Assembly (NCBI RefSeq): GCF_001654985.1
Contig: NZ_LXEU01000041.1
Span: forward strand, 1-38,084
Length of the DNA: 38,084 nucleotides
Source of the DNA: Kluyvera georgiana ATCC 51603
GTDB taxonomy: Bacteria > Pseudomonadota > Gammaproteobacteria > Enterobacterales > Enterobacteriaceae
Direction of reading: 5' to 3'
In this document: piece after piece, positions 1 through 10,496 of the stretch
How positions within the stretch are numbered: position 1 is the stretch's first letter
Layout: each line of letters opens with the position of its first letter
Notes under the pieces: model-generated
What the model was told of the DNA's origin: nothing
Database searches by the model: none
Seen by the model: only the letters and a program-made list of their open reading frames with translations
Translations under genes and position numbers: made by a program

Positions 1-12
1 TTTTTTTTGCCG

Positions 13-582
<570 letters not shown>

Positions 583-590
583 TCGAGCAT

Positions 591-612
591 CTGGCGGTAG
601 GGCTACCGCCAG
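591..612. terminator. Hairpin between convergent dsrB and rcsA
   Basis: Perfect 10-bp inverted repeat, CTGGCGGTAG at 591-600 and CTACCGCCAG at 603-612, followed on the plus strand by TTT. Position between two convergent genes suggests a shared terminator. The T tract is short, so strength is uncertain. Confidence 0.6.
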
Positions 613-630
613 TTTCCCTGCCTGGATATC

Positions 631-1254
631 CTAGCGCATATTGACGAAAATGCCCGAGGTGACATTTTCTGCTAGGCGCACAACATGATAGATAACCTGT
701 TTGTTATGCGTTTTTATTTTCTTCTTAATATTACCCTTATGTGACGATACAGTTTTTGCTTTAATATTCATCTGATCGGAAATCTGAATCGTTCCCTGTC
801 CCGACATCCACATTTTCAACATACTTGATTCTGTCCGGCTTAATGACAGAGTAGACATATTAGTCTGCTTTACATCTGATTTTTCTTTTTTCAGATAATT
901 CCCCAGAATGCTATCCAGGGTTTCCGGTTTTATCGATTTGGAACTTATTAGCAGATTACTCCGCACCATCAGGTATTCGTCAAAATGAATATTGGCAATG
1001 GCCATAAAAACAATGAACAAAGTCCTGGGATGTTGATTAATGATCTGCTTGATATGCAAGCTACTCTGCACATCGTGGATGAAGCAGTCCTCATTAATAA
1101 ACACGACAGATGGACGGCGAGCCGCGCAAACTTCAGTAAGTGCTTCTACGCTCTCAACATTGTCAATATCTCGTTTCTTCACTCCACGACTGGCCAGGTA
1201 TCCGGTTAACCCTAGCCGCGTATAACTGCATAGATCCATAATAATCGTTGACAT
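631..1254 (-). CDS. rcsA: Transcriptional activator of capsule synthesis RcsA
   Basis: A 207-residue LuxR-type regulator, the auxiliary partner of RcsB in the Rcs phosphorelay. It activates colanic-acid capsule genes and represses flhDC, so it opposes the flagellar genes beside it. The start [20 protein letters not shown] and the C-terminal helix-turn-helix (about residues 138-200; [18 protein letters not shown], then [17 protein letters not shown]) match E. coli RcsA. The N-terminal half has no canonical phosphoacceptor pocket, as expected for RcsA. Length equals the E. coli protein. In E. coli it is kept low by Lon and H-NS and is self-activated; a candidate RcsAB-like palindrome lies about 250 bases upstream. 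It sits just downstream of fliR in the same orientation, as in E. coli. Confidence 0.96.
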   Translation of the reverse strand: MSTIIMDLCSYTRLGLTGYLASRGVKKRDIDNVESVEALTEVCAARRPSVVFINEDCFIHDVQSSLHIKQIINQHPRTLFIVFMAIANIHFDEYLMVRSNLLISSKSIKPETLDSILGNYLKKEKSDVKQTNMSTLSLSRTESSMLKMWMSGQGTIQISDQMNIKAKTVSSHKGNIKKKIKTHNKQVIYHVVRLAENVTSGIFVNMR

Positions 1255-1502
1255 GGCATACCCTCACTCAATGCGTAACGATAATTAACCCATTACCCTC
1301 GAACTTCATCGTCGCAGCGAACCTAATGAAAATAAAAAATTGAGAATGAAGACGATCAGGCGGCATCAACTATCCCGTAAAGTTACGTATAATTTGCCAG
1401 GAATCATCTCAAAGTAAAGTAAATGTTAGGTTATGTGAAAGACGTAAAAACAAATAACCCGCGCCAGCGATATGCTGGTAGATGTTTTTGCAAATTTACT
1501 TT

Positions 1503-1513
1503 AGGAATTTCCT
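1503..1513. promoter_or_regulatory. Candidate RcsAB-type operator upstream of rcsA
   Basis: AGGAATTTCCT at 1503-1513 is an 11-bp inverted repeat (AGGAA, T, TTCCT) inside TTAGGAATTTCCTCA. The right half matches the TTCCT part of the RcsAB box consensus (TAAGAATATTCCTA); the left half fits less well. It lies about 250 bases before the rcsA start. E. coli rcsA has a long leader and an upstream self-activation site, which fits this distance. Assignment is inference. Confidence 0.4.
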
Positions 1514-1532
1514 CATAATAACCGGGAGGGTA

Positions 1533-2327
1533 CTATGGAGAATTTATACGTGGTAACTCACTGATAATATCGGCTAATAGATCAAATATTTCGCTAAATA
1601 AGTGTTCACAGAAGGGGGCCACTAATGGCATTAACGCCGCCATTAGCAGAATGCCGACGGTAAGCGTGATGGGGAAGCCGATAACAAACACCGACAGCTG
1701 CGGAGTCATACGGTTAAGCATCCCGAGCGCGAGGTTCACCGTCAGCAGCAGGGTAATGATCGGCAGTGCGAGCATGAGTCCGTTGAGAAAAATCATGCCT
1801 CCCGCTCGGGTGAGCGCGAGAAACGCATTGCTGTTAATGGGTTCACCGCCGATAGGCAGCGTGTGGAAAGTATCGACCAGCAGTGAAATCAGCCACAGAT
1901 GCCCGTTGAAGACCAGGAACAGCAACATGGCTAACATATCCAGAATGCGCGCCAGTATCGGCATATTGAGGTTACTGCCCGGATCGACAAAGGTGGCAAA
2001 TGACAGACCCATCTGTAGGCCAATAATCTCGCCACAGGTTCGTATGGCGGCAAAGGCAAACTGCATCGTAAAGCCCAGCGCGATGCCGATGAGAATCTGC
2101 TGGAGCGCGAGCCACAGCGCGTTAGCGGAAAAGAGCGGGACATCGACCGGCGGCAGCGAGGGCGCAATCACGAAGGTAATGATAATCCCCAGCCCCACTT
2201 TCACCCGTTTAGGCACAGAACGTTCGCTGAGAATGGGGGCGGTGGCGATCAGCGCCAGCACGCGAAGCAGCGGCCAGAAGTAGAGCCCGAGCCATGAAAC
2301 CCACTGGTCGCTGGTCATGTGAAGCAT
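1533..2327 (-). CDS. fliR: Flagellar export-gate protein FliR
   Basis: A 264-residue multi-span inner-membrane protein, one FliR per FliP5-FliQ4-FliR1 export gate of the flagellar type III secretion apparatus. Conserved stretches include [47 protein letters not shown] and the C-terminal [19 protein letters not shown]. About five to six hydrophobic segments are apparent. Length is close to E. coli FliR (261). It is last in the fliLMNOPQR run, 5 bases after fliQ, implying translational coupling. Nothing unusual seen. Confidence 0.96.
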   Translation of the reverse strand: MLHMTSDQWVSWLGLYFWPLLRVLALIATAPILSERSVPKRVKVGLGIIITFVIAPSLPPVDVPLFSANALWLALQQILIGIALGFTMQFAFAAIRTCGEIIGLQMGLSFATFVDPGSNLNMPILARILDMLAMLLFLVFNGHLWLISLLVDTFHTLPIGGEPINSNAFLALTRAGGMIFLNGLMLALPIITLLLTVNLALGMLNRMTPQLSVFVIGFPITLTVGILLMAALMPLVAPFCEHLFSEIFDLLADIISELPRINSP

Positions 2328-2332
2328 AATGC

Positions 2333-2602
2333 TTAACCGATGATGTAGGGCAGGTTGTTGAACAAGGTGCGTACGTAATCAAGCAGCAGATTCAGCATCC
2401 ACGGCCCGGCGACGATGATAGCGATAAAAACGGCAATGATTTTTGGAATGAACGAGAGCGTCATTTCGTTAATCTGCGTGGCCGCTTGCAGAATACTGAT
2501 AATCAGACCGGTGACCAGCGAGACTAAAAGCAGCGGGGCGGCCAGCGCCAGCGCCACTTTCATCGCCTCGGTGCCCATCATCATGACGGATTCAGGGGTC
2601 AT
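2333..2602 (-). CDS. fliQ: Flagellar export-gate protein FliQ
   Basis: An 89-residue protein with two hydrophobic hairpin helices (about residues 15-40 and 52-75), the standard FliQ architecture. [26 protein letters not shown] and [12 protein letters not shown] are typical family signatures. FliQ packs around FliP and FliR in the flagellar export gate within the MS ring. It starts 9 bases after the fliP stop and ends 5 bases before fliR. Length equals that of E. coli FliQ. Confidence 0.96.
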   Translation of the reverse strand: MTPESVMMMGTEAMKVALALAAPLLLVSLVTGLIISILQAATQINEMTLSFIPKIIAVFIAIIVAGPWMLNLLLDYVRTLFNNLPYIIG

Positions 2603-2611
2603 GGGTACTCC

Positions 2612-3349
2612 TTAACTGTAAAAACTCTGCGCCAGTGAACCGACCAGTAACTGCCAGCCGTCGACCAATACAAACAGCATCAGCTTAAAGGGCAGGGCAA
2701 TGGTTGCAGGCGGTACCATCATCATCCCCAGCGCCATCAACACGCTGGCAATGACCAGATCGATAATCAAAAACGGAATGAAAATCGTGAAGCCAATCTG
2801 AAAAGCGGTTTTCAGCTCGCTGGTGACGTAGGCGGGCAGCAGAATGCGCATCGGCACGGCTTCCGGGCCTTGAATTGGCGTGCTGTTGGCCAGCCGGGCG
2901 AACAGCGCCAGATCGGCCTCACGCGTCTGGCGCAGCATAAACTCACGCAGCGGCTGTGCGCCTTTATCCAACGCCTCCTGCATGGTGATTTTATCTTCGC
3001 TAAACGGCTGATAGGCGTCGGTATAAACCTTATCAATGACCGGCGACATGATGAAAAAGGTGAGAAACAGCGCCAGCCCCAGCAGCACCTGGTTAGGCGG
3101 TGCGGACGGCGTTCCCAGCGCGCTGCGCAGCAGGCCAAAGACAATGATGATGCGGGTAAAGCTGGTCATCATCAGTAAAATCGCCGGGATAAAGGTCAGC
3201 GAGGTGATAAACACCAGCGTCTGTATCGGCAGCGACCAGCTCTGCCCGCCGTTGGCCAGCGGCTGGCTGATTAAACCCGGAAGCTGAGCAAAGGCGGAAG
3301 GCGAGAGCAATAACAACCCGCCCAGCGCGAGGGAATAAATACGGCGCAT
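2612..3349 (-). CDS. fliP: Flagellar export-gate protein FliP
   Basis: A 245-residue membrane protein, five copies of which form the core of the flagellar export gate. It begins with a cleavable signal peptide ([21 protein letters not shown] then QLPG), an unusual FliP feature shared with E. coli and Salmonella. Conserved motifs include [41 protein letters not shown] and [27 protein letters not shown]. Length equals E. coli FliP. Its start abuts the fliO stop with a one-base overlap. FliO assists its assembly. Confidence 0.96.
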   Translation of the reverse strand: MRRIYSLALGGLLLLSPSAFAQLPGLISQPLANGGQSWSLPIQTLVFITSLTFIPAILLMMTSFTRIIIVFGLLRSALGTPSAPPNQVLLGLALFLTFFIMSPVIDKVYTDAYQPFSEDKITMQEALDKGAQPLREFMLRQTREADLALFARLANSTPIQGPEAVPMRILLPAYVTSELKTAFQIGFTIFIPFLIIDLVIASVLMALGMMMVPPATIALPFKLMLFVLVDGWQLLVGSLAQSFYS

Positions 3350-3786
3350 CAGGATCTCCCGGGACGCTTAAGCATGTTTTTCATCAGTGAAGCAAATTCC
3401 GGCGCGTTAGCCTGCGGCGGCTGGTTTTCCGGCGGCGCTGGCGGGAGGGTATGGAGCAGCGTGACCTGCTGGGCCGTTACGCCCAGCACCAGCCGCGCAT
3501 CCTCGACGTTCACAATCACCACTCGTTCGCGCGCCCCTAACGAGGCGCTGGCGCTCACCTTCAGACCGCTGTTGGTGCGGCCCTGAACCGTACCGGGCAG
3601 AACGCGTTTAACGATCCACGCGGCGGCCAGAATCAGCACGATAATGCCGAGCAGCGCGCCGCTTACCTGAATCAGCGGCGAAGTCATCGGTTCGTTGGCG
3701 TGCGCCACCGTCACCGGCGTGGTGGTATGGTTGGCCGGTGCGGCGTGCGACGGCGTCACAACGGGCGCGGAGTGGGTTGCGCTCAT
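3349..3786 (-). CDS. fliO: Flagellar export-gate assembly protein FliO
   Basis: A 145-residue single-span protein that chaperones FliP assembly into the export gate. One hydrophobic helix (about residues 42-60; [21 protein letters not shown]) is followed by the FliO domain with [34 protein letters not shown] and a C-terminal [11 protein letters not shown]. The N-terminal 35 residues, rich in Ala, Thr, His and Pro, are longer than in E. coli (121 residues total). I keep the ATG at 3786 because it lies just past the fliN stop (one untranslated base). Internal starts before the membrane helix cannot be excluded. Confidence 0.92.
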   Translation of the reverse strand: MSATHSAPVVTPSHAAPANHTTTPVTVAHANEPMTSPLIQVSGALLGIIVLILAAAWIVKRVLPGTVQGRTNSGLKVSASASLGARERVVIVNVEDARLVLGVTAQQVTLLHTLPPAPPENQPPQANAPEFASLMKNMLKRPGRS

Positions 3787-3787
3787 A

Positions 3788-4201
3788 TCAGCGGCTCAGA
3801 CGGCGCATACGTTCCGATGGCGTAATGATGTCGGTAATGCGAACGCCGTATTTATCGGCAACCACCACCACTTCACCTTGCGCGATCAGATAACCGTTAA
3901 TCAGAATATCCAGCGGCTCGCCTGCCAGACCGTCCAGCGCGACCACCGAACCCTGCGTCAGGCGCAGCAGTTCTTTGATGGTCATGCGCGTACGGCCCAG
4001 TTCCACGGTCAGCTTGACCGGGATGTCCATGATCAGATCGATATCCTGCAACGTACCGCTGACGTCGCCGCCGCCGAGCTGTTGGAAGACCGCATCCGCG
4101 GCGCTTTTCCCGGAGGTGGATTTTTGCTCGTTCAGCGCTTCAGCCCACAGATCGTCCACGGATCCGCTGTTGTCATCGGGTGGAGTATTCATATCACTCA
4201 T
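3788..4201 (-). CDS. fliN: Flagellar motor switch protein FliN
   Basis: A 137-residue C-ring protein at the bottom of the rotor, working with FliM and FliG in direction switching and binding FliH during export. The SpoA/FliN surface-presentation domain covers about residues 50-135, with DIPVKLTVELGRTRMTIKELLRLTQGSVVALDGLAGEPLDILING and GVRITDIITPSERM. Length equals E. coli FliN. Its ATG overlaps the fliM stop by four bases (ATGA), a clear sign of coupled translation. Confidence 0.96.
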   Translation of the reverse strand: MSDMNTPPDDNSGSVDDLWAEALNEQKSTSGKSAADAVFQQLGGGDVSGTLQDIDLIMDIPVKLTVELGRTRMTIKELLRLTQGSVVALDGLAGEPLDILINGYLIAQGEVVVVADKYGVRITDIITPSERMRRLSR

Positions 4202-5202
4202 TTGGGCTGTTCCTCGTTCAGCGAATTCAAAATCGGGTTGATCAAATGTTCTACGCGCAGCGCATACTGGCCGTTCACGGTACCGTACTGGCTGGTTAAC
4301 ACCGGTACGCCGTCAACGTGGGCAATAATGCGGTCTGGCTTGTCAATCGGCAGAACGTCACCGGGTTTAAGTTTGAGTATTTGTGACAAACGCAGCGAGA
4401 TATCGGCGAAGTTCGCCACCAGTTCCAGCTCCGAGTGCTGCACCTGACGTACCAGGTTTTCGCGCCAGTTTTGGTCCTCGTGGCGGGAGTTTTCCAGCGG
4501 CGGGTTGACCAGCAGTTCGCGCAGCGGTTCAATCATGCTGAACGGTAGGCAAATGTTAAATTCGCCGGTCAGGTTGCCGATTTCCACGTGGAATGGCGTG
4601 TTCACCACGATATCGTTTGGTGAGGTGGTGATGTTGGTGAATTTGACCTGCATCTCCGAACGGACGTACTCCACCTCCAGCGGGTTAATCGCTTTCCAGG
4701 CATCGCTATAGCCTTCCAGCGCCAGCTTGAGCATACGGTTGATCACTCGCTGCTCGGTGTGGGTGAATTCACGGCCTTCCACTTTGGTAGGAAAACGACC
4801 GTCGCCGCCGAACAGGTTGTCCACGGCGATGAACACCAGGCTTGGCGAGAACACCACCAGGCCGGTACCGCGCAGCGGCTTAAGGTGAATCAGGTTGAGG
4901 TTGGTTGGCACCGGCAGGTTACGGGCAAACTCGTGGTAAGGCTGAATGCGTATCGCCCCCACGGTAATGTCCGGACTACGGCGCAGCAGGTTAAACAACC
5001 CCATACGGAAGTGACGGGCGAAACGCTCGTTAATAATCTCCAGCGCCTGCAGTCGCTCACGGACGACGCGGCGCTGGGTATTGGGGTCGTAGGGGCGAAT
5101 ATCATCTTCGCCCGTGGCGCCCGCCAGCGGTTCACTCGATTTGTCGCTGTCGCCGTTTAACAGCGCATCGATTTCGGCCTGAGAAAGAATACTGTCGCCC
5201 AT
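4198..5202 (-). CDS. fliM: Flagellar motor switch protein FliM
   Basis: A 334-residue C-ring protein. It binds phospho-CheY at its N-terminus and transmits the signal to FliG. The start is placed at 5202 because MGDSILSQAEIDALLNG is the conserved CheY-P-binding peptide and gives the exact E. coli length; a longer frame to 5268 would read into fliL. The middle CheC-like domain contains NLNLIHLKPLRGTGLVVFSPSLVF and the GGDG stretch, and the C-terminus has the FliN-like domain. It starts four bases after the fliL stop and overlaps fliN. Confidence 0.96.
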   Translation of the reverse strand: MGDSILSQAEIDALLNGDSDKSSEPLAGATGEDDIRPYDPNTQRRVVRERLQALEIINERFARHFRMGLFNLLRRSPDITVGAIRIQPYHEFARNLPVPTNLNLIHLKPLRGTGLVVFSPSLVFIAVDNLFGGDGRFPTKVEGREFTHTEQRVINRMLKLALEGYSDAWKAINPLEVEYVRSEMQVKFTNITTSPNDIVVNTPFHVEIGNLTGEFNICLPFSMIEPLRELLVNPPLENSRHEDQNWRENLVRQVQHSELELVANFADISLRLSQILKLKPGDVLPIDKPDRIIAHVDGVPVLTSQYGTVNGQYALRVEHLINPILNSLNEEQPK

Positions 5203-5206
5203 GGCT

Positions 5207-5674
5207 CTACCGCAGAATAAAGGCAGTGTACAGAACGTCGGTAACGTTCTGTTTCGGCTGACCGGCAATTAACGGCGCGCTCAGCGTCTCTTTAATATCG
5301 TTGGCGAGCTGTTTTTTCCCGTCATCCGTTGCCAGTTTCGTCGCGTCCTGACGCGACAGTAGCAGCAGCATGCGGCTGCGTACTTCCGGCAGATAGTCGT
5401 TCAGACGGGCGCGATCAGCTTCGGTCTTCATGCGCAGCGTGACGCCCACGTACAGCACGCGATCGGCATCGCCCAGGTTGACGGTGAAGGTATCCAACGG
5501 GAAAAAGACCGGTGCGGCCGGCGGCGGCGCTTCTTTCGGCGCGGCGGGGGCGTTCTGATGCTCAATGCGCCAGTAGCTGTAACCTGCTGTGGCGCAGGCA
5601 GCGAGCGTTACCAGCACCAAAAGTGGGATCCAGAGCGAGCGTTTGCTCTTTTTATTGATAGCGGTGTCAGTCAT
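5207..5674 (-). CDS. fliL: Flagellar basal-body protein FliL
   Basis: A 155-residue inner-membrane protein that surrounds the stator and supports torque and rod stability, notably during swarming. A short basic N-terminus (NKKSKRS) precedes one membrane helix (about residues 15-36), a proline/alanine linker and the periplasmic FliL domain ([29 protein letters not shown]). Length is within one residue of E. coli. It heads the fliLMNOPQR run. The 104 bases between it and fliK should contain the operon promoter, but I see no convincing sigma-28 match there. Confidence 0.95.
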   Translation of the reverse strand: MTDTAINKKSKRSLWIPLLVLVTLAACATAGYSYWRIEHQNAPAAPKEAPPPAAPVFFPLDTFTVNLGDADRVLYVGVTLRMKTEADRARLNDYLPEVRSRMLLLLSRQDATKLATDDGKKQLANDIKETLSAPLIAGQPKQNVTDVLYTAFILR

Positions 5675-5778
5675 CTGATGCGGTCTTCCTTTTTACTACT
5701 GCTTATCCAATGATTATCCCGCCTCCCGCGCCGGTCAAAGCGTGGAAAAGACGGGAATAATCGTGTTACCTCTGGCGT

Positions 5779-6978
5779 TTAAGCGAAGATATCTACCGCG
5801 TTATCGCCGCGAGAGGCGGCGTGCAGGGCGGCAGGGACGGCCAGTACTTCGCCATCGTCTTGCGCATCGCCTGCATTGGCATCAGCGCGCGAGGCGAAAG
5901 ACTGCTGGGAAGAGGGCTGCTGATGCTGACCCGCAAAGCCATCGCTGCTGATGTTGCTCTGCCCCAACTGAATACCGTTTTCTTCCAGCTGGCTGCGTAG
6001 CACCGGCAGGGCGGCTTCCAGCGCGGCGCGCACGTGGCTGTGCGGCGAGGCCATCTGGATCTGCGCGAGGTTATCTTCCACCTTCAGCGTAATGTGTACC
6101 TGGCCTAACGACTCTGGGTGCAGGCGCAGTTCGGCAGTTTGCTGACCCTGACGGGTAAACAGCGTGATGTGCTGGCTGACGTTCTGCTGCCAGTCCGGAG
6201 TACCAAGCTGGGCATGAACGTTGGCGCTGACGGCCGCAGGGGCGGCCAGTGAACTGCTGCTCTGCGGGGACATCGCTGACAACGTTGCCGTTGGCGCGCT
6301 CGGGCTTGGCGTGCTCTCCATTTCGGCCTTTTGCGCGGGGATCGCGAAAGCGGCGTCGGCCGACAGCGCGCGGGCATCGGTATGCGGCTGTGACGCCGGA
6401 GTGCCTTTCACATCGATAAAACTCTCGGCTTTCGCATCGCCACGTTTGAGCGGCGTGCTTAACGCGTTCAGCGTATCGCTGGCGGCGCCCGTGGTTGAAT
6501 GCGCGGCGTTCTGCAAGGGCTGCAACGGTGCGGGCAGCATGGCCATCAACGCATTCAGGCTGCTCAGTTCGTCGTCGCTCAGTTTATCCTCGTCGGCGTC
6601 ACGCTCTTTGCCGCTGACCTTATCTTTACCCGACGACAGCTCGCCTTTGAGGTGCGCCGCCAGCGAACTGAGTAGCGTTTGCGCGTCGCTTTGCTCGGTG
6701 ATATCCAGCGTATCACCCAGTTCAGCGGTGGTGCGCGTGGCTTCTTGCTGTACCAACCATTCGGTGAGGGATTGGCCTTTAACTTTGGCATCGCGTAACG
6801 ACGCCGCCTCCTCGCCAGACAACGACGCGGTTTTGCCCGCGCTTGCTCCTTCGGCGGTTTGGGTTAATGCGCCGGCCAGCAGAGCCAGAAAATCCTCGGC
6901 GCCGCCTGTGGTTTTGGCTGCGGTATCGGCCGTCGCGAGGCTTGTATCGCTGATGGCCAGGTTAGGCAGAGTGATCAT
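5779..6978 (-). CDS. fliK: Flagellar hook-length control protein FliK
   Basis: A 399-residue secreted molecular ruler that measures the hook and switches export specificity through FlhB. The low-complexity Ala/Ser/Thr/Pro-rich N-terminal and middle parts (about residues 1-250) are poorly conserved, as usual for FliK. The C-terminal switch domain is clear: [29 protein letters not shown] and [23 protein letters not shown]. Length lies between the E. coli (375) and Salmonella (405) proteins. Its ATG overlaps the fliJ stop by four bases. Confidence 0.94.
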   Translation of the reverse strand: MITLPNLAISDTSLATADTAAKTTGGAEDFLALLAGALTQTAEGASAGKTASLSGEEAASLRDAKVKGQSLTEWLVQQEATRTTAELGDTLDITEQSDAQTLLSSLAAHLKGELSSGKDKVSGKERDADEDKLSDDELSSLNALMAMLPAPLQPLQNAAHSTTGAASDTLNALSTPLKRGDAKAESFIDVKGTPASQPHTDARALSADAAFAIPAQKAEMESTPSPSAPTATLSAMSPQSSSSLAAPAAVSANVHAQLGTPDWQQNVSQHITLFTRQGQQTAELRLHPESLGQVHITLKVEDNLAQIQMASPHSHVRAALEAALPVLRSQLEENGIQLGQSNISSDGFAGQHQQPSSQQSFASRADANAGDAQDDGEVLAVPAALHAASRGDNAVDIFA

Positions 6979-7418
6979 TCTGGTTTCCTCATGGTTGCAC
7001 GCTGGGCAAATTCATCCATCTTCTTCTGATCCAGACGGTTTTCCGCCAGCAGCTCCGCAGAGGCCTGCCGGTCTTGTAACGTTTGCCATGCCTGCAAACG
7101 CTGTTTTTTCTCACGCCAGAAGTTCAGCGCCTGTTCGACTTTGTTGTTCCACTGGATAAGCTGTTGACGGTGCTGGTCAATCGCTTTCTCCAGCGTCTGA
7201 ATGAACTGCTGGTAGTTTTGCCAGCGCAGGCTCGCAATCCCCTGCGTCATGTCATTATTCAGGCTGTTCTGGTATTCAAGCTGATAGTCCATCAACATTT
7301 TGAGTTGTTCTTCCGCCTGCTGGCAGCCGCGTCGCATCTCGCCCAACACCAGGGCGGCGTTATCGACATCGGTTTCTGCCAGTTCTTTGAGCGTTGCTAA
7401 TGCACCGTGCTGCGCCAT
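6975..7418 (-). CDS. fliJ: Flagellar export chaperone FliJ
   Basis: A 147-residue, almost entirely alpha-helical coiled-coil protein. FliJ sits in the centre of the FliI hexamer, binds FlhA and recycles export chaperones. Visible signatures are [37 protein letters not shown] and the repeated Gln-rich heptads. Length equals that of the E. coli/Salmonella proteins. It lies 21 bases after fliI and overlaps fliK by four bases. Confidence 0.95.
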   Translation of the reverse strand: MAQHGALATLKELAETDVDNAALVLGEMRRGCQQAEEQLKMLMDYQLEYQNSLNNDMTQGIASLRWQNYQQFIQTLEKAIDQHRQQLIQWNNKVEQALNFWREKKQRLQAWQTLQDRQASAELLAENRLDQKKMDEFAQRATMRKPE

Positions 7419-7439
7419 ATTGGTGATCCTCTTGCTTCA

Positions 7440-8810
7440 CTATGACGTTGGGAAAATCAATTCCAGCGCCTGGATTGATGATTCCCAGTCTGCTTTTTCA
7501 AGAATGCCTTGCTGTAAAAATGCTTCCAGGTGCGGCCAGAGCGTGATGGCTTTGTCCAGCATCGGATCGCTACCTTTGGCGTACGCGCCGACGCTAATCA
7601 GATCGCGGTTACGCTGAAAACTGGAGAGCAGCTGTTTAAAATTGCGCACCCGCGCGTAGTGTTGCTCGCTAATCAGCGCGGTCATCGCACGGCTGATGGA
7701 GGCTTCAATATCAATTGCCGGGTAGTGACCGGCCTCGGCCAGCCGTCGCGACAGGACGATATGGCCATCGAGAATGGCGCGCGCGGAGTCGGCGATCGGA
7801 TCCTGCTGATCGTCACCCTCGGTTAACACGGTATAAAACGCGGTGATCGAGCCGCCGCCGCTGATGCCGTTCCCGGCGCGTTCAACCAGCGCGGGCAGCT
7901 TGGCAAAGACCGAAGGCGGGTAGCCTTTGGTGGCCGGCGGTTCGCCTATCGCCAGGGCAATTTCGCGCTGCGCCATTGCGTAGCGGGTCAGTGAGTCCAT
8001 GATCAGCAGCACATGCTGGCCGCGATCGCGGAAATCTTCCGCCACACGGGTCGCGTAGGCCGCCCCCTGCATGCGCAGCAGGGGAGAGACGTCGGCGGGG
8101 GCGGCAATCACTACGGAACGCGCCCGGCCTTCGGTGCCGAGAATGTTCTCGATAAAATCTTTCACCTCGCGACCGCGCTCGCCGATAAGACCGACGACGA
8201 TGACATCGGCGCGGGTGTAGCGCGCCATCATGCCGAGCAGAACGCTTTTACCGACGCCGGAACCGGCGAACAGCCCCATACGCTGGCCGCGGCCAACGGT
8301 CAGCAGGGCATTAATGGGCCGCACGCCGGTATCCAGCACGTGTTCAATCGGCGTGCGCTGGAGCGGGTTGAAGGGCGGAGTGATCAGCGCGCCGGTTTCG
8401 GTAGTATCCGGCGCGGGCAGGCCGTCGAGCGGTTTGCCGCTGCCGTCGAGCACGCGGCCGAGCAGCGCCGGGCCAAGCGGGAGCTGTTTGCCGCTTTGCA
8501 ATCCGTCTCCGATGCTGCTGCGGGCATAAACCCGTGCGCCGGGTAAAATGCCTTCAACCTCTTCGAGCGGCATTAAAAACAGGCGCTGACCGTTGAAGCC
8601 GACCACTTCGGCTTCCACTTCCTGCATTTCCGCACCCTGTTGACGCTCAATAATGCAGGTTGCGCCGAGCGGTAGCTGCAGACCGGTGGCTTCCAGCACC
8701 AGGCCGGTCGCACGGGTCAGGCGGCCATAGCGGCGCACGGCGGGAAGCTGGGCAATGCGGGCTTCAAAGTTGTCGAGCGTGTTCAGCCAGCGGGTCAGAC
8801 GCACGGTCAT
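7440..8810 (-). CDS. fliI: Flagellum-specific ATPase FliI
   Basis: A 456-residue F1-beta-like ATPase that energises export of flagellar substrates. The Walker A motif [15 protein letters not shown], a Walker B region [20 protein letters not shown] and the type III ATPase stretch [13 protein letters not shown] are intact. The start at 8810 ([17 protein letters not shown]) gives the E. coli length; a ten-residue upstream extension overlaps fliH and is not conserved. Start and fliH stop share one base (TGATG). It acts with FliH and FliJ, encoded on either side. Confidence 0.96.
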   Translation of the reverse strand: MTVRLTRWLNTLDNFEARIAQLPAVRRYGRLTRATGLVLEATGLQLPLGATCIIERQQGAEMQEVEAEVVGFNGQRLFLMPLEEVEGILPGARVYARSSIGDGLQSGKQLPLGPALLGRVLDGSGKPLDGLPAPDTTETGALITPPFNPLQRTPIEHVLDTGVRPINALLTVGRGQRMGLFAGSGVGKSVLLGMMARYTRADVIVVGLIGERGREVKDFIENILGTEGRARSVVIAAPADVSPLLRMQGAAYATRVAEDFRDRGQHVLLIMDSLTRYAMAQREIALAIGEPPATKGYPPSVFAKLPALVERAGNGISGGGSITAFYTVLTEGDDQQDPIADSARAILDGHIVLSRRLAEAGHYPAIDIEASISRAMTALISEQHYARVRNFKQLLSSFQRNRDLISVGAYAKGSDPMLDKAITLWPHLEAFLQQGILEKADWESSIQALELIFPTS

Positions 8811-9508
8811 CAGCAGGCTCCCGGTGCCGCCAGGCGGCACAGTTCCTGCCAGCGCGTTGCCACGCTGGCATCGAGATCGCCCTCATCGGCGGAAACTTTA
8901 CAGCCGCCGGGGTGCAGCGTTGGGTCGCCGCGCAGCCGCCAGCCGTGAAGGTTCAGCGTGGCGCCCAGCATCTCCTCGACGCGCGGCAAATCTTCAGGGC
9001 TAACCCGCAGCTGCGGCTTGCCGCTGAACAGCGGTTCTTGCTGCAGCAGGGATTGAATCTGTTTAATCAGCGCGGTGTTATCGACCGCCGGCATCTGGCC
9101 GACAATCTGTCGCGCTGCTTCCAGCGCCATCTGCATCAGACGTGAGGCGATCACGCTGTCGAGGGTATCCAGGGTGTGCTGAAATTCGCTCGCCAGCTGC
9201 TGCATTCGGGCATGGATAGGGGCCTGATCCTGTTTGGCCTGTGCCAGACCCTGTTCGAGCCCCTGCGCCAGCCCTTCCTGATAGCCCTGTTGTTGACCGG
9301 CGGCGTGGCCTTCACGCAGCCCGGCCTGATACCCCTGTTCATGGGCCTGGATCTGCAGCTGAGCCAGCTGCTGCTGTTGCAGCTGCTCGGCAGAAATATC
9401 CTCCTGCTCGGCGTCGGGTTCGTCGAGGGTGAGGGGAGTAAACTCCACCTCCATCGGCGGCGAGAGATCGTCAGGCTGCCAGACTTTCCACGGCGTGGTA
9501 TCAGACAT
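8810..9508 (-). CDS. fliH: Flagellar export ATPase regulator FliH
   Basis: A 232-residue protein that binds FliI as a dimer, holds it inactive and docks it at the C-ring through FliN. The N-terminus [15 protein letters not shown] is followed by a glycine-repeat helix ([20 protein letters not shown] and onward), the typical FliH GxxxG array, and then the V/A-ATPase E/G-like C-terminal domain ending [13 protein letters not shown] choose 9508 because homologs begin MSD. This start overlaps the fliG end by eight bases, as in E. coli. Confidence 0.95.
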   Translation of the reverse strand: MSDTTPWKVWQPDDLSPPMEVEFTPLTLDEPDAEQEDISAEQLQQQQLAQLQIQAHEQGYQAGLREGHAAGQQQGYQEGLAQGLEQGLAQAKQDQAPIHARMQQLASEFQHTLDTLDSVIASRLMQMALEAARQIVGQMPAVDNTALIKQIQSLLQQEPLFSGKPQLRVSPEDLPRVEEMLGATLNLHGWRLRGDPTLHPGGCKVSADEGDLDASVATRWQELCRLAAPGAC

Positions 9509-10496
9509 AGGTGTCGTCTCCGCTGCCAATCACCATCTCGCCGGTTTCGGCCAGACGACGCACAATAAGCAGAATGGCTTTCTGTTCGTTCTCGACCTGC
9601 GACAAACGTACCGGGCCGCGGTTGGCCAGGTCGTCGCGCAGAATGTCGGCTGCCCGCTGGGACATATTGCGCAGGAACTTCTCGCGCAGTGGCGGCTCGG
9701 AGCCTTTGAGGGCAATGAGCAGCGATTCGGAGTCCACTTCCTGCAGTAGGCGCTGGATGCTGCGATCGTCGACCTCGACCAGGTTTTCGAACAGGAACAT
9801 TTCGTCGATAATTTTCTGCGCCAGCTCGCCGTCGAATTCGCGTACCGCGGTAATAACCGCTTCTTCCTGCTGCGTTTTCATCAGGTTGATAATTTCTGCC
9901 GCCGTTCTCACGCCGCCCATTTTGCTGCGCTTGAGGTTCTGGCCGTCGAGCAGGCCGTTCAGCACCTCAGTCAGTTCCGCCAGCGCCGCCGGCTGCACGC
10001 CGCCAAAGGTGGCGATACGCAGCATGACGTCGTGACGCAGACGTTCATCGAACAACGCCAGAATATCGGCGGCCTGGCCGCGTTTGAGGTGGACCAGTAT
10101 GGTGGCGATGATCTGCGGATGCTCGTCGCGGATAATATCGGCGGCGCTCTGCGGCTCCATAAAGTTGAGCGTTTCGATCCCGCTGGTGGTTTCGCGGGTT
10201 TCGAGAATGTCCTCCAGCAGGCTGGAAGCTCGCTCTTCACCCAGCGCTTTAATCAGTACCGAACGCAGATATTCATTGGCGTTAACGCTCAGCGCCGCAA
10301 ACTGCTCGGCCTCTTGCTCAAACTCGGCCAGCACGTCGGTCAGCTGTTTATTCGAGATCTGCTTGATGCCCGCCATGGCGGTACTGAGCTGCTGCACTTC
10401 ACGGGTGCTGAGGTGTTTAAACACCTCGGCGGCGCGATCTTCGCCAATCGTCATCAGCAAAATGACGCTTTTGTCGATTCCGGTAAGATTACTCAT
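9501..10496 (-). CDS. fliG: Flagellar motor switch protein FliG
   Basis: A 331-residue C-ring protein that contacts FliF through its N-terminus and the MotA stator through its C-terminal charged helix. [30 protein letters not shown] is the FliF-binding start; the middle domain has the EHPQ motif ([15 protein letters not shown]); the C-terminal torque helix has [29 protein letters not shown]. Length equals that of E. coli. It overlaps fliF by eight bases at its start. Confidence 0.97.
   Translation of the reverse strand: MSNLTGIDKSVILLMTIGEDRAAEVFKHLSTREVQQLSTAMAGIKQISNKQLTDVLAEFEQEAEQFAALSVNANEYLRSVLIKALGEERASSLLEDILETRETTSGIETLNFMEPQSAADIIRDEHPQIIATILVHLKRGQAADILALFDERLRHDVMLRIATFGGVQPAALAELTEVLNGLLDGQNLKRSKMGGVRTAAEIINLMKTQQEEAVITAVREFDGELAQKIIDEMFLFENLVEVDDRSIQRLLQEVDSESLLIALKGSEPPLREKFLRNMSQRAADILRDDLANRGPVRLSQVENEQKAILLIVRRLAETGEMVIGSGDDTYV

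Noticed and set aside
1651-2283. Plus-strand ORF of 210 codons antisense to fliR
   Set aside because: Shadow of the fliR coding frame; no conserved motifs or start context.
5203-5268. Longer N-terminus for FliM
   Set aside because: These codons overlap the fliL end and are not conserved; MGDSILSQAEID is the established start.
6221-7159. Long plus-strand ORF (312 codons) antisense to fliK and fliJ
   Set aside because: It mirrors real coding sequence on the minus strand, has no ribosome site, and its low-complexity Ser/Ala/Leu composition is what the antisense of an Ala/Ser/Gln-rich gene gives.
8013-8546. Plus-strand ORF of 177 codons antisense to fliI
   Set aside because: Lies entirely within the conserved ATPase gene and lacks any protein-family cue.
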